Assembly (NCBI RefSeq): GCF_029963765.1
Contig: NZ_JALBYU010000028.1
Span: 1 to 64,000, forward strand
Reading direction: 5' to 3'
DNA: 64,000 nucleotides
DNA from: Pseudomonas sp. UYIF39
GTDB taxonomy: Bacteria > Pseudomonadota > Gammaproteobacteria > Pseudomonadales > Pseudomonadaceae
A program made the position numbers and the translations under genes. The notes beneath the pieces are model-generated. The model did no database searches. It was not told the DNA's origin and worked only from the letters and a program-made list of their open reading frames with translations. Shown here one piece after another: positions 10,301-18,623 of this stretch; position 1 is the stretch's first letter; each line of letters opens with the position of its first letter.

Positions 10301-11133
10301 AATTCACCGGCATCGATCACAGCCACCTGGCGCTGTCCAAGGCCCACGAGGCCATCCGTTTCCGCGACATTCAGGCACAGCCACGCAAGATCATTTCCAG
10401 CCCGACCTGGTCGGGGCTCGAAGACGATCACGTCAGCTACAACGCCGGTTACACCAACGTTCACGAAGGGATTCCATGGCGCACCATCACCGGTCGCCAG
10501 CAGTTCTACCAGGATCACCCGTGGATGCAGGCGTTCGGCGAGCAACTGATGAGTTATCGGCCGCCGGTCAACACCCGCACCATCGAAGGGGTGAAAGGCA
10601 AGCGCAGCAATGGCGAGATCGAAATCGTCCTGAACTGGATCACGCCACACCAGAAATGGGGCATCCACAGCACCTACAGCGACAACTTGCTGATGCTCAC
10701 CCTCAGCCGTGGCGGGCCGATTGTCTGGCTCTCGGAGAACGACGCAAAACGCGCCGGTATCGAGGACAACGACTGGATCGAGTGCTTCAACATCAACGGT
10801 GCACTGACTGCCCGTGCGGTGGTCAGCCAACGGGTCAAGGACGGCATGGTGATGATGTACCACGCCCAGGAACGGATCGTGAACGTGCCCGGTTCGGAAA
10901 CCACCAAGACCCGTGGCGGTCACCACAACTCGGTCACCCGGGTAGTGCTCAAACCGACCCACATGATCGGCGGCTATGCCCAGCAGGCCTACGGTTTCAA
11001 CTATTACGGCACCGTCGGTTGCAACCGTGACGAATTCGTCGTGGTGCGCAAAATGTCCAAAGTCGACTGGCTCGATGGTTCAAGTGGCGATGACCTGCCG
11101 CGTCCACTGCCGACCGATATCGAGGAGAACTGA
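7360..11133 (+). CDS. narG: Respiratory nitrate reductase alpha subunit NarG
   Basis: A 1257-residue cytoplasmic catalytic subunit holding Mo-bis-MGD and the FS0 cluster. It reduces nitrate to nitrite with electrons from NarH. The FS0 motif is visible at H50, C54 and C58 (STHGVNCTGSCSWK). The Asp ligand to Mo lies in the segment DWYNSNYIIAWGSN. The length is normal for the family. There is no Tat signal, as expected for the membrane-bound cytoplasmic-facing enzyme. The start is the GTG at 7360 behind GAGAGGA. It is followed by narH one base after its stop. Confidence 0.97.
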   Translation: MSHLLDQLKFFNRKQNEFSDGHGETRKESRDWENVYRSRWQYDKIVRSTHGVNCTGSCSWKIYVKNGLITWETQQTDYPRTRNDLPNHEPRGCPRGASYSWYIYSANRLKYPKIRKPLLKLWRDARQTMAPVEAWASIVEDKVKADSYKSKRGMGGFIRSNWEEVNEIIAAANVYTIKQYGPDRIVGFSPIPAMSMVSYAAGSRYLSLIGGACLSFYDWYCDLPPASPMVWGEQTDVPESADWYNSNYIIAWGSNVPQTRTPDAHFFTEVRYKGTKTVAITPDYSEVAKLTDLWLNPKQGTDAALAQAFNHVIFKEFHLDKPSAYFTDYAKRFTDLPVLVLLMQMVDKAPGAGYQPDRFLRASDLTDNLGQENNPEWKTIALDVSGELVSPQGSIGYRWGEKGKWNILPREGGEGREIDLKLSLIGDDVAEVAFPYFAGESHEHFQHVAGEAVQYRRVPVHNVVLADGSVAKVATVFDLSAANLAIDRGLGGENVAKDYDDASVPGTPAWQEQITGVSREKAIQIAREFADNADKTKGRSMIIVGAAMNHWYHMDMNYRGLINMLMLCGCVGQTGGGWAHYVGQEKLRPQCGWLPLAFGLDWNRPPRQMNGTSFFYAHSSQWRHEKMSMHDVLSPLADKSQFPEHALDYNIRAERAGWLPSAPQLNTNPLHICRDAAAAGMDPKDYVVKSLQDGSLRFSCEQPDSPVNFPRNMFIWRSNLLGSSGKGHEYMLKYLLGTKNGVMNEDIGQVGDCKPEEAEWVDEGAIGKLDLVTTLDFRMSSTCVYSDIVLPTATWYEKDDMNTSDMHPFIHPLSAAIDPAWESRSDWEIYKGIAKAFSSMSEGHLGVEKDLVTIPLMHDSVGELAQPFGGTDWKSDGVAPVPGKNAPNLHVVERDYPNIYKQFSSLGPLLEKHGNGGKGINWNTEDEVKFLGELNHNEGDAGISHGRPKIDTAIDAAEVILSLAPETNGQVAVKAWAALSEFTGIDHSHLALSKAHEAIRFRDIQAQPRKIISSPTWSGLEDDHVSYNAGYTNVHEGIPWRTITGRQQFYQDHPWMQAFGEQLMSYRPPVNTRTIEGVKGKRSNGEIEIVLNWITPHQKWGIHSTYSDNLLMLTLSRGGPIVWLSENDAKRAGIEDNDWIECFNINGALTARAVVSQRVKDGMVMMYHAQERIVNVPGSETTKTRGGHHNSVTRVVLKPTHMIGGYAQQAYGFNYYGTVGCNRDEFVVVRKMSKVDWLDGSSGDDLPRPLPTDIEEN

Positions 11134-11134
11134 G

Positions 11135-12673
11135 ATGAAGATTCGCTCACAAATCGGCATGGTTCTGAACCTGGACAAATGCATCGGTTGCCACACCTGT
11201 TCGATCACCTGCAAAAACGTCTGGACCAGCCGCGAAGGCATGGAATACGCCTGGTTCAACAATGTCGAATCGAAACCCGGGATCGGCTACCCGAAAGAAT
11301 GGGAAAACCAGGACAAGTGGAAGGGTGGCTGGATCCGCAATGCCAACGGCACGATCAACCCGCGCATCGGCGGTAAATTCCGCGTGTTGGCGAACATTTT
11401 CGCTAACCCGGATCTGCCGAGCCTCGACGACTACTACGAACCGTTCGACTTCGATTACCAGCACCTGCACACCGCGCCGCTGGGCGAGCATCAACCTACC
11501 GCGCGCCCGCGTTCGCTGATCTCCGGCAAGCGCATGGAGAAAATCGAGTGGGGCCCGAACTGGGAAGAAATCCTCGGCACCGAATTCGCTAAACGTCGCA
11601 AGGACAAGAACTTCGACAAGATCCAGGCGGACATTTACGGCGAGTACGAAAACACTTTCATGATGTATTTGCCGCGCCTGTGTGAGCACTGCCTCAACCC
11701 GACGTGCGCAGCGGCTTGCCCGAGCGGGGCGATTTACAAGCGTGAAGAAGACGGCATCGTCCTGATTGACCAGGAGAAATGCCGTGGCTGGCGGATGTGC
11801 ATCAGCGGCTGCCCGTACAAGAAGATCTATTTCAACTGGAAAAGCGGCAAGTCCGAGAAATGCATCTTCTGCTACCCGCGTATCGAAGCCGGGATGCCGA
11901 CCGTTTGCGCGGAAACCTGCGTTGGGCGCATCCGCTACCTCGGTGTGCTGCTGTATGACGCCGACCGCATCAGCGAAGTGGCGAGCACCGCCAATGAGCA
12001 GGACCTGTACGAGAAACAGCTGGAGATCTTCCTCGATCCAAATGACCCGGGGGTGATTCGCCAGGCCCTGGCCGATGGCGTACCGCAATCGGTGATCGAT
12101 TCGGCGCAACGTTCGCCGGTCTACAAAATGGCCGTGGACTGGAAACTGGCACTGCCGCTGCACCCGGAATACCGCACCTTGCCGATGGTTTGGTATGTAC
12201 CGCCACTGTCGCCGATCCAGAACGCCGCCACTGCCGGCACCGTCGGTATGAACGGGGTGATCCCTGACGTCGACAGCCTGCGTATTCCACTGAAGTACCT
12301 GACGAACCTGTTGACCGCGGGCGATGAAAAGCCGGTCAAGCGTGCGCTTAAACGCTTGCTGGCGATGCGCGCCTACAAACGTTCCGAGCAAGTCGACGGC
12401 GTCCAGGATCTGCAAGTGCTGGCGGATGTCGGCCTTAGCGTGACCCAGGTCGAGGAGATGTATCGCTACCTGGCGATCGCCAACTATGAAGACCGTTTCG
12501 TGGTGCCGAGTGCCCACCGTGAAGACGCCATGAGCGACGCCTTCGCAGAGCGCTCCGGGTGTGGTTTCAGTTTCGGCAGCGGCTGTAGCGGCAGTTCCGA
12601 CACCAACATGTTCGGCGCCAAGAAAGCCAACCGCCGCGACATTCTGAAAACCGTCCAGTTGTGGGAGGAATGA
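11135..12673 (+). CDS. narH: Nitrate reductase beta subunit NarH
   Basis: A 512-residue iron-sulfur subunit. Four clusters can be assigned. The first Cys set is CIGCHTCSITC (about residues 16-26). A second is CEHCLNPTCAAACP. A third contains the Trp-substituted CRGWRMCISGCP typical of the [3Fe-4S] site. The last is CIFCYPRIEAGMPTVC. The length equals that of E. coli NarH. The ATG at 11135 follows the narG stop with AGGAG upstream. The C-terminus overlaps the narJ region. Confidence 0.97.
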   Translation: MKIRSQIGMVLNLDKCIGCHTCSITCKNVWTSREGMEYAWFNNVESKPGIGYPKEWENQDKWKGGWIRNANGTINPRIGGKFRVLANIFANPDLPSLDDYYEPFDFDYQHLHTAPLGEHQPTARPRSLISGKRMEKIEWGPNWEEILGTEFAKRRKDKNFDKIQADIYGEYENTFMMYLPRLCEHCLNPTCAAACPSGAIYKREEDGIVLIDQEKCRGWRMCISGCPYKKIYFNWKSGKSEKCIFCYPRIEAGMPTVCAETCVGRIRYLGVLLYDADRISEVASTANEQDLYEKQLEIFLDPNDPGVIRQALADGVPQSVIDSAQRSPVYKMAVDWKLALPLHPEYRTLPMVWYVPPLSPIQNAATAGTVGMNGVIPDVDSLRIPLKYLTNLLTAGDEKPVKRALKRLLAMRAYKRSEQVDGVQDLQVLADVGLSVTQVEEMYRYLAIANYEDRFVVPSAHREDAMSDAFAERSGCGFSFGSGCSGSSDTNMFGAKKANRRDILKTVQLWEE

Positions 12674-12675
12674 GC

Positions 12676-13431
12676 ATGCAAATTCTCAAAGTGATTTCGT
12701 TGCTGCTCGATTACCCGACCGAAACACTGATTGGTGGTCGCGACGAACTGGAGCAAGCGATCATCCAGTCGCGGGAAATCAGCCCGACGCAGCGCGGTGC
12801 GTTGTTCGAATTGCTCGAGCTGATCTGTGCCAATGACCTGATGGACGGGCAGGAGCACTACGGTGCGCTGTTCGGTCGTGGGCGCTCGCTGTCGCTGCTG
12901 CTGTTTGAACATGTGCACGGTGAATCCCGCGACCGTGGTCAGGCGATGGTCGACATGATGGCGCAATACGAAGAAGCCGGTTTTGCCATCGGCGTCAAAG
13001 AGCTGCCCGATTACATCCCGCTGTACCTGGAGTTCCTCTCCACCCGCGAAGACATCGAGGCCCGCGAGGGCCTGGCGGATGTTTCGCATTTGCTGGCCTT
13101 GCTCGCTGCACGTCTGGAAGAGCGCGAAAGCGCCTATGCCAGCTGCTTCCGGGCGCTGCTGCAAATTGCCGGGGCCGAGCCGCATCAAGTGGTCGCCGAC
13201 CTGCGGGCGCAGGTCGCGGCGGAACCTCGCGACGACTCCCTCGAAGCCCTCGACAAGATCTGGGAAGAGGAGGCCGTGGACTTCCTCCAGGCTGAACAGC
13301 AGGACCGTTGCAGTTCGCTGCCAAGCGCACCGGGCAAGGCCCGTGAGGAAAGCGCGGTGCCGTTGCACTGGGTGGATTTTCAGCATGAAGGGTTGGCCGC
13401 CGTGCCAGCCAAGGAGGTAGGCAATGTCTAA
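12676..13431 (+). CDS. narJ: Nitrate reductase chaperone NarJ
   Basis: A 251-residue all-helical NarJ/TorD-family chaperone that assists molybdenum cofactor insertion and membrane attachment of NarGH. It begins MQILKVISLLLDYPTE, the usual NarJ opening. Two ATGs compete, at 12670 (overlapping the narH stop) and 12676. I prefer 12676 because GGAGG lies 7 bases before it. The end overlaps narI by 8 bp. Confidence 0.92.
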   Translation: MQILKVISLLLDYPTETLIGGRDELEQAIIQSREISPTQRGALFELLELICANDLMDGQEHYGALFGRGRSLSLLLFEHVHGESRDRGQAMVDMMAQYEEAGFAIGVKELPDYIPLYLEFLSTREDIEAREGLADVSHLLALLAARLEERESAYASCFRALLQIAGAEPHQVVADLRAQVAAEPRDDSLEALDKIWEEEAVDFLQAEQQDRCSSLPSAPGKAREESAVPLHWVDFQHEGLAAVPAKEVGNV

Positions 13432-14104
13432 ATGGAACCTGTTGTTGTTCGGGGTCTATCCCTACGTCGCCCTGGCGATTTGCCTGATTGGCAGTTGGGC
13501 GCGCTTCGATCTGTCGCAGTACACCTGGAAGGCGGGCTCCAGCCAGATGCTCAATCAGCGCGGCATGCGCGTGGCGAGCAACTTCTTCCACATCGGTGTG
13601 TTGTTCGTGCTGGCCGGGCATTTCGTCGGCCTGCTGACCCCGGCGTCGATTTATCACCACGTGATCAGCACTGAGAACAAGCAGTTGCTGGCAATGGTTT
13701 CGGGCGGGCTCTTCGGTCTGTTGTGCCTGATTGGCTTGCTGATGCTGGTTAACCGGCGGCTCAGTAATCCTCGGGTACGTGCCACCTCCAGTCCTTCGGA
13801 CATCCTGGTGCTGCTGGTGTTGCTCGCGCAGTTGCTGCTCGGCCTGCTGACCATCGTCGCGTCTACCGGGCACATGGACGGCTCGGTGATGGTGATGCTC
13901 GCCGATTGGGCGCAGAACACCGTGCTGTTGCGTCCGGTGGAAGCAGCGGCGGCCATCGCGCCGGTCGGACTGATTTACAAGTTGCATGTGTTTCTCGGTT
14001 TGACCCTGTTTGTCCTGTTCCCCTTCACCCGTCTCGTACACATGATCAGTGCACCGATCTGGTACCTGGGGCGTCGTTATCAAATCGTTCGTCAGAAGTA
14101 CTGA
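13424..14104 (+). CDS. narI: Nitrate reductase gamma subunit NarI (cytochrome b)
   Basis: A 226-residue membrane di-haem cytochrome b that oxidises quinol and passes electrons to NarH. Five hydrophobic helices can be seen. The haem ligands align as H56 and H66 in the second helix (FFHIGVLFVLAGHFVG) and H188 and H206 in the last helix region, essentially the E. coli spacing. It is coupled to narJ by an overlap. Confidence 0.96.
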   Translation: MSKWNLLLFGVYPYVALAICLIGSWARFDLSQYTWKAGSSQMLNQRGMRVASNFFHIGVLFVLAGHFVGLLTPASIYHHVISTENKQLLAMVSGGLFGLLCLIGLLMLVNRRLSNPRVRATSSPSDILVLLVLLAQLLLGLLTIVASTGHMDGSVMVMLADWAQNTVLLRPVEAAAAIAPVGLIYKLHVFLGLTLFVLFPFTRLVHMISAPIWYLGRRYQIVRQKY

Positions 14105-14114
14105 GGAGACAATC

Positions 14115-15074
14115 ATGTCAGGTGGATGTGGATGTGGTGGTGGTAACGGGGGCAGCGGTGGCTGCGGTTCTTCAAAAAAAGCCGAGGACGTTCTCGACAT
14201 CGCGCCGGTCGCACAGGCGCAGTTTGAAGCCCTGCCGGTTGAGCCCGCAGGGGCCGATGACGCCCCGGCGCAGTTGATCGCCAGCAGTGAACAGGAGTGG
14301 CCGATCATCAGCGTCAACGAGGTGTCGATCACCTCGGAAGCGATGGCCCAGGAGCTGCAATATCACCCGGCCGAAAGCCGCGAAGAGGCGGTCTATCTGG
14401 CCGCCCGGGCGCTGGTGATCCGCGAGTTGTTGCAGCAGCGCATCACCGAACTCGGTGTGTCGCTGGAAATCGGCGCCGGTGAGAACGAAGAAGAAGCGGC
14501 CACTCGCTTGCTGCTCGAACGTGAGGTGAAAGTGCCTCAGTGCGACGAGGAGTCGAGTCTGCGTTACTACGAAAATAATCGCGGGCGCTTCCACAGCGCG
14601 CCGTTGCTGGCGGTGCGGCACATCCTGCTCGAATGTGCACCGGACGATGTCGAGGCCCGCGAGCTTGCGCAGGGTCAAGCCGAAGTCCTGCTGCAGCAAC
14701 TGGATGAGTTTCCCGGCAGTTTCGCTGAGCTGGCCGTGAAATATTCGGCCTGTCCGTCGAAAGCTCAGGGTGGTTCTTTGGGACAGATCAGCAAGGGCCA
14801 GACTGTGCCCGAACTGGAGCGTCAGCTGTTCACCCTGGCACCGGGCCTGGCCAGCAAACCGCTGGAAAGTCGTTACGGCTGGCATGTGGTCAGTGTCGAT
14901 CAGCGAATCGAAGGCATGCCGTTGCCCTATGAAGTGGTGTCGACGGCGATCCGCACACAGTTGCAGCAAGGCGTCTGGCAGAAAGCGCTGGTGCAATACC
15001 TGCAAACCCTGATCGGTGCAGCCGATATCCGTGGCATCCACTTGCAGGGCGCCGACTCACCGCTGGTGCAGTGA
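14115..15074 (+). CDS. Parvulin-type peptidyl-prolyl isomerase of the nar operon
   Basis: A 319-residue NifM-like protein. A parvulin (rotamase) domain spans about 165-265, with segments AVRHILLECAPDD and GGSLGQISKGQTVPELERQLF. The N-terminus is unusual: MSGGCGCGGGNGGSGGCG carries three cysteines (5, 7, 17) among glycines, a possible metal-binding tail. No signal peptide is present, so it should be cytoplasmic. It sits 10 bp after narI and 24 bp before moaA. A homologous PpiC-type gene occupies this place in P. aeruginosa. A role in maturing the nitrate reductase is inferred from position only. Confidence 0.85.
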   Translation: MSGGCGCGGGNGGSGGCGSSKKAEDVLDIAPVAQAQFEALPVEPAGADDAPAQLIASSEQEWPIISVNEVSITSEAMAQELQYHPAESREEAVYLAARALVIRELLQQRITELGVSLEIGAGENEEEAATRLLLEREVKVPQCDEESSLRYYENNRGRFHSAPLLAVRHILLECAPDDVEARELAQGQAEVLLQQLDEFPGSFAELAVKYSACPSKAQGGSLGQISKGQTVPELERQLFTLAPGLASKPLESRYGWHVVSVDQRIEGMPLPYEVVSTAIRTQLQQGVWQKALVQYLQTLIGAADIRGIHLQGADSPLVQ

Positions 15075-15098
15075 GCCTTGGGCAAACCGGGAGAAGTG

Positions 15099-16091
15099 AT
15101 GAACGCTGTGATGCAGGATGGTTTTGGGCGGCAGATCGATTATCTGCGGATGTCGGTGACGGACCGCTGTGATTTTCGCTGTGTGTACTGCATGGCGAAA
15201 AACATGACGTTCCTGCCGCGGCAGCAGGTGCTCACGCTGGAGGAATTGCAGCGTTTGGCAACGTTGTTCGTTGGCCTGGGTGTACGCAAAATCCGTCTGA
15301 CCGGCGGCGAGCCGCTGATCCGTCCCGGCATTGTCGGACTGTGCCGCAACATCGCCGCCTTGCCCGGTTTGCGCGAACTGGTGATGACCAGCAACGGCTC
15401 GCAACTGGGCCGTTTGGCCCGGCCGTTGGTCGACGCTGGGGTCAAGCGGATGAACATCAGCCTCGATAGCCTGGACGGGCAGAAGTTTCGGGCGATCACC
15501 CGTAACGGCGACCTCGATCAGGTGCTCAACGGCATTGAAGCGGCGCGGGACGCGGGGTTCGAGCGGATCAAGCTCAACTGCGTGGTGATGAAGGGGCGCA
15601 ACTTCGATGAAGTCCCGGCGTTGGTGCAGTACGCCATCGACCAGCGCATCGACATCAGTTTTATCGAAGAAATGCCTTTGGGCGACGTCGGTCGTTCCCG
15701 GGGCGAATCGTTCTGTTCCAGCGACGAAGTGCGCACGCTGATCGCCAGCCAGCATCGGTTGCTCGACAGCACCGAAAACAGCGGCGGACCGGCGCGCTAT
15801 GTGCGTCTGGAACGCCATCCCGAGACCCGGATCGGCTTCATTTCGCCCAACAGCCACAATTTTTGCGGCAGCTGCAATCGGGTGCGGATGACTGTTGAAG
15901 GGAAGCTGTTGCTCTGTTTGGGTCAGGACGATGCGCTGGATTTACGCGGATTGCTGCGGCGATACCCGCTGGATGACCAACCGGTGGTCAACGCGGTGCA
16001 GAAGGCCCTGCGCGGCAAGCCACTGCGCCATGATTTCAGCCCCGACGGGGAGGTGCAGATTGTGCGGTTCATGAACATGAGTGGTGGTTGA
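15099..16091 (+). CDS. moaA: GTP 3',8-cyclase MoaA
   Basis: A 330-residue radical-SAM enzyme for the first step of molybdopterin synthesis (GTP to 3',8-cyclo-dihydro-GTP). The N-terminal cluster is C24, C28, C31 (CDFRCVYC). The C-terminal cluster is FCGSCNRVRMT followed by a third Cys in LLLCLG. The chain ends in the required Gly-Gly. The ATG at 15099 is preferred over the TTG at 15078 because GGGAGAAG precedes it. Its place in the nar operon supplies cofactor on demand; it is probably a second, nitrate-induced copy. Confidence 0.95.
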   Translation: MNAVMQDGFGRQIDYLRMSVTDRCDFRCVYCMAKNMTFLPRQQVLTLEELQRLATLFVGLGVRKIRLTGGEPLIRPGIVGLCRNIAALPGLRELVMTSNGSQLGRLARPLVDAGVKRMNISLDSLDGQKFRAITRNGDLDQVLNGIEAARDAGFERIKLNCVVMKGRNFDEVPALVQYAIDQRIDISFIEEMPLGDVGRSRGESFCSSDEVRTLIASQHRLLDSTENSGGPARYVRLERHPETRIGFISPNSHNFCGSCNRVRMTVEGKLLLCLGQDDALDLRGLLRRYPLDDQPVVNAVQKALRGKPLRHDFSPDGEVQIVRFMNMSGG

Positions 16092-16117
16092 ACCAATCTG
16101 TAAATCACTGCAATTCC

Positions 16118-16239
16118 AATGTGGGAGCGAGCTTGCTCCGGGCGGCGTTCCGACGATGACGCCAGCACCTTCAACTTTAATGCCGACTGTTCTACCGCTA
16201 TCGTCGGAACGCCGCCCGGAGCAAGCTCGCTCCCACATT
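16118..16239. repeat. REPIN: 40-bp perfect inverted arms
   Basis: Arms 16118-16157 and 16200-16239 are perfect reverse complements over 40 bases, separated by 42 bases. The arm starts AATGTGGGAGCGAGC, the REP type common in fluorescent pseudomonads and related to the pair at 183-270. Confidence 0.85.
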
Positions 16240-16268
16240 GGATCTTCGCTGATCAAAGAGTTTTTTAT

Positions 16269-16295
16269 CCGCCCCGCATCTGGGGCGGTTTTTTT
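16269..16295 (+). terminator. Rho-independent terminator after moaA
   Basis: CCGCCCC - GCATCT - GGGGCGG followed by seven T. It closes the nar-moaA operon and isolates the nrd promoter. Confidence 0.85.
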
Positions 16296-16307
16296 CGCCG
16301 GAAAATC

Positions 16308-16321
16308 TTGATATCGATCAA
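16308..16321. promoter_or_regulatory. Perfect Anr/Dnr box upstream of nrdD
   Basis: TTGATATCGATCAA matches TTGAT-N4-ATCAA exactly. It lies 87 bp before the nrdD ATG, so anaerobic induction of the class III reductase by Anr or Dnr is expected. Confidence 0.85.
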
Positions 16322-16407
16322 TTGCAGAACAGCACTTTGTCCGTAGCCTTCACTGCATGTTGTGGTTTTAAGTTTATTTAAGTCTATATGTAGTGTCTGG
16401 AGGCCAA

Positions 16408-18423
16408 ATGCAGAGCACGCTGATCGCAGTAGGATGTAACCGCTTGCACAAACGCGATGGCAGTCAGGTTGCCTTCGATGCCGACAAAATCCGTCAGGCA
16501 TTGATCGCCGCCGGCAAGGCGACGGGGGAGTACGGCGAGGTTGAGGTTGAAGGCTTGCTTCAGGCGGTTTTGGCCAGACTGGAAGGGTTGCCGAGGCTGC
16601 ATGTCGAGCAAATCCAGGACCGTGTTGAACGGGTGTTGATGGATGCCGGTTTTTTCCTCGCCATGCGGGCCTACATCGTCTACCGCGAACAGCACGGACG
16701 CTTGCGCCGCGATCGCCGGACCATGGTCGAAGTGGCAACTTCGATGAACGAATACCTGGACCGTGAAGACTGGCGGGTCCAGGCCAACGCCAATCAGGGT
16801 TACTCATTGGGCGGACTGGTGTTGAACGTGTCGGGCAAGGTCACCGCCAACTACTGGCTGGACGAGGTGTACAGCGAGGCCATCGGCCAGGCCCACCGCG
16901 AGGCGGATTTGCATGTGCACGACCTCGACATGCTCGCCGGTTACTGCGCCGGCTGGTCGCTGCGCACCCTGTTGCACGAAGGGCTCAACGGTGTACCGGG
17001 GCGTGTCGAAGCCGGTCCGCCGAAGCACTTGAGCAGTGCCTTGGGGCAGATGGTGAATTTCCTCGGCACGCTGCAAAACGAATGGGCCGGCGCCCAGGCG
17101 TTCAGCTCGTTCGACACCTACCTGGCGCCCTATGTGCGCAAGGATCAACTGAGCTTTCAGGAGGTGCGCCAGGCGATTCAGGAGTTCATTTATAACCTCA
17201 ACGTGCCCTCGCGCTGGGGCACTCAAACGCCGTTCACTAACCTGACCTTCGACTGGGTATGCCCGCAGGATTTGCGTGAGCAGATACCCGTCATCGGCGG
17301 TGAGGAGATGCCGTTTGCCTATGGCGACCTGCAAGTCGAAATGGAGCTGCTCAATCGCGCCTACATCGAGGTGATGCAGGCCGGCGATGCGAAAGGGCGG
17401 GTATTCACCTTTCCGATCCCGACCTACAACATCACCCATGACTTTCCGTGGGACAGTGAAAATGCCGACCGCCTGTTCGAGATGACTGCGCGTTACGGCC
17501 TGCCGTATTTCCAGAACTTCCTCAATTCGGACCTGCAACCCAATCAGGTGCGCTCGATGTGCTGCCGCTTGCAGCTGGATGTTCGCGAGTTGCTCAAGCG
17601 TGGCGGCGGTTTGTTCGGCTCGGCGGAACAGACCGGATCGCTCGGCGTGGTGACTATCAACTGCGCGCGTCTGGGCTATGTGTTCAAGGGCGATACCAGC
17701 GGTTTGCTCAAGCGTCTGGACATGCTGATGGATCTGGCGATGGAGAGCCTGGAGGTCAAGCGCAAAGTCATTCAGCACCATATGGATGCCGGTTTGTACC
17801 CGTACACCAAGCGCTACCTCGGAACCCTGCGTAACCACTTCTCGACCATCGGCCTCAACGGTATGCATGAAATGCTGCGCAATTTCACCGGCGACGAGGA
17901 GGGCATGCACACCGAGCTCGGCCGGCAGTTTGCCCTGAACATGCTCGATCATGTACGCGCCACGTTGCTGCGTTTCCAGGAAGAAACCGGCCACATGTAC
18001 AACCTCGAAGCGACGCCGGCCGAGGGCACGACCTACCGCTTCGCCAAGGAAGACCTCAAGCGCTACCCCGACATCCTGCAGGCCGGCAGCCCGCAAGCAC
18101 CGTATTACACCAACTCCTCGCAACTGCCCGTGGGCTACACCGAAGACCCCTTCGAGGCGCTGGAACTTCAAGACGAGCTGCAATGCAAATACACCGGCGG
18201 CACGGTCTTGCACCTGTACATGGCCGAGCGGATTTCGTCGACCGAGGCCTGCAAGCAACTGGTGCGCAAAGCCCTTGGCCGCTTCCGCCTGCCGTACCTG
18301 ACCGTGACCCCGACATTCTCCATCTGCCCGGTGCACGGCTATCTGGATGGCGAACATGAGTTCTGCCCCAAGTGCGACGAGGTCCTGCTGCTGAAAGAAC
18401 AGAAACTCGGCACCGTTCATTGA
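16408..18423 (+). CDS. nrdD: Anaerobic ribonucleoside-triphosphate reductase NrdD, large part
   Basis: A 671-residue class III ribonucleotide reductase catalytic chain. An ATP-cone occupies about 5-95 (NRLHKRDGSQVAFDADKIRQ). The barrel includes the active-site region around SMCCRLQLDVRE. The C-terminal zinc site is CPVHGYLDGEHEFCPKC. The chain stops just after this site, before the glycyl-radical segment that normally ends NrdD. That segment is encoded by the next ORF. The ATG at 16408 has GGAGG upstream; the GTG at 16393 is less likely. E. coli NrdD is about 40 residues longer. Confidence 0.92.
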   Translation: MQSTLIAVGCNRLHKRDGSQVAFDADKIRQALIAAGKATGEYGEVEVEGLLQAVLARLEGLPRLHVEQIQDRVERVLMDAGFFLAMRAYIVYREQHGRLRRDRRTMVEVATSMNEYLDREDWRVQANANQGYSLGGLVLNVSGKVTANYWLDEVYSEAIGQAHREADLHVHDLDMLAGYCAGWSLRTLLHEGLNGVPGRVEAGPPKHLSSALGQMVNFLGTLQNEWAGAQAFSSFDTYLAPYVRKDQLSFQEVRQAIQEFIYNLNVPSRWGTQTPFTNLTFDWVCPQDLREQIPVIGGEEMPFAYGDLQVEMELLNRAYIEVMQAGDAKGRVFTFPIPTYNITHDFPWDSENADRLFEMTARYGLPYFQNFLNSDLQPNQVRSMCCRLQLDVRELLKRGGGLFGSAEQTGSLGVVTINCARLGYVFKGDTSGLLKRLDMLMDLAMESLEVKRKVIQHHMDAGLYPYTKRYLGTLRNHFSTIGLNGMHEMLRNFTGDEEGMHTELGRQFALNMLDHVRATLLRFQEETGHMYNLEATPAEGTTYRFAKEDLKRYPDILQAGSPQAPYYTNSSQLPVGYTEDPFEALELQDELQCKYTGGTVLHLYMAERISSTEACKQLVRKALGRFRLPYLTVTPTFSICPVHGYLDGEHEFCPKCDEVLLLKEQKLGTVH

Positions 18424-18455
18424 TTTAGATCCACTCAACTGCAAGGAGCTTCACC

Positions 18456-18623
18456 ATGACTGCATCGCAAACATTACCCCAGGCTCAACGTCAACGCTGC
18501 GAAGTCTGGACCCGGGTGATGGGCTATCACCGCCCTGTGTCGGCGTTCAATCCGGGCAAACAGTCGGAGCACCGCGAGCGGGTGCACTTCACTGAAAGCG
18601 CGGCGCTGGCCGGGCGCCAATGA
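18456..18623 (+). CDS. Separate glycyl-radical segment of NrdD
   Basis: A 55-codon ORF (MTASQTLPQAQ...) containing RVMGYHRP, the glycyl-radical consensus RVxGY, with Gly23 as the expected radical site. It has its own AAGGAG eight bases before the ATG and lies in a different frame from nrdD, so it is not a simple read-through. Its stop overlaps the nrdG ATG. I read it as the C-terminal glycyl-radical domain of the class III reductase carried on its own small protein, activated by NrdG and working with the large chain. The split could be a natural subunit arrangement or a fixed frame break. Confidence 0.85.
   Translation: MTASQTLPQAQRQRCEVWTRVMGYHRPVSAFNPGKQSEHRERVHFTESAALAGRQ

Noticed and set aside
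18421..18456. UGA recoding (selenocysteine or read-through) joining nrdD and the glycyl-radical ORF
   Set aside because: The small ORF is in a different frame and has its own ribosome site; reading on from the nrdD stop meets another stop soon after.
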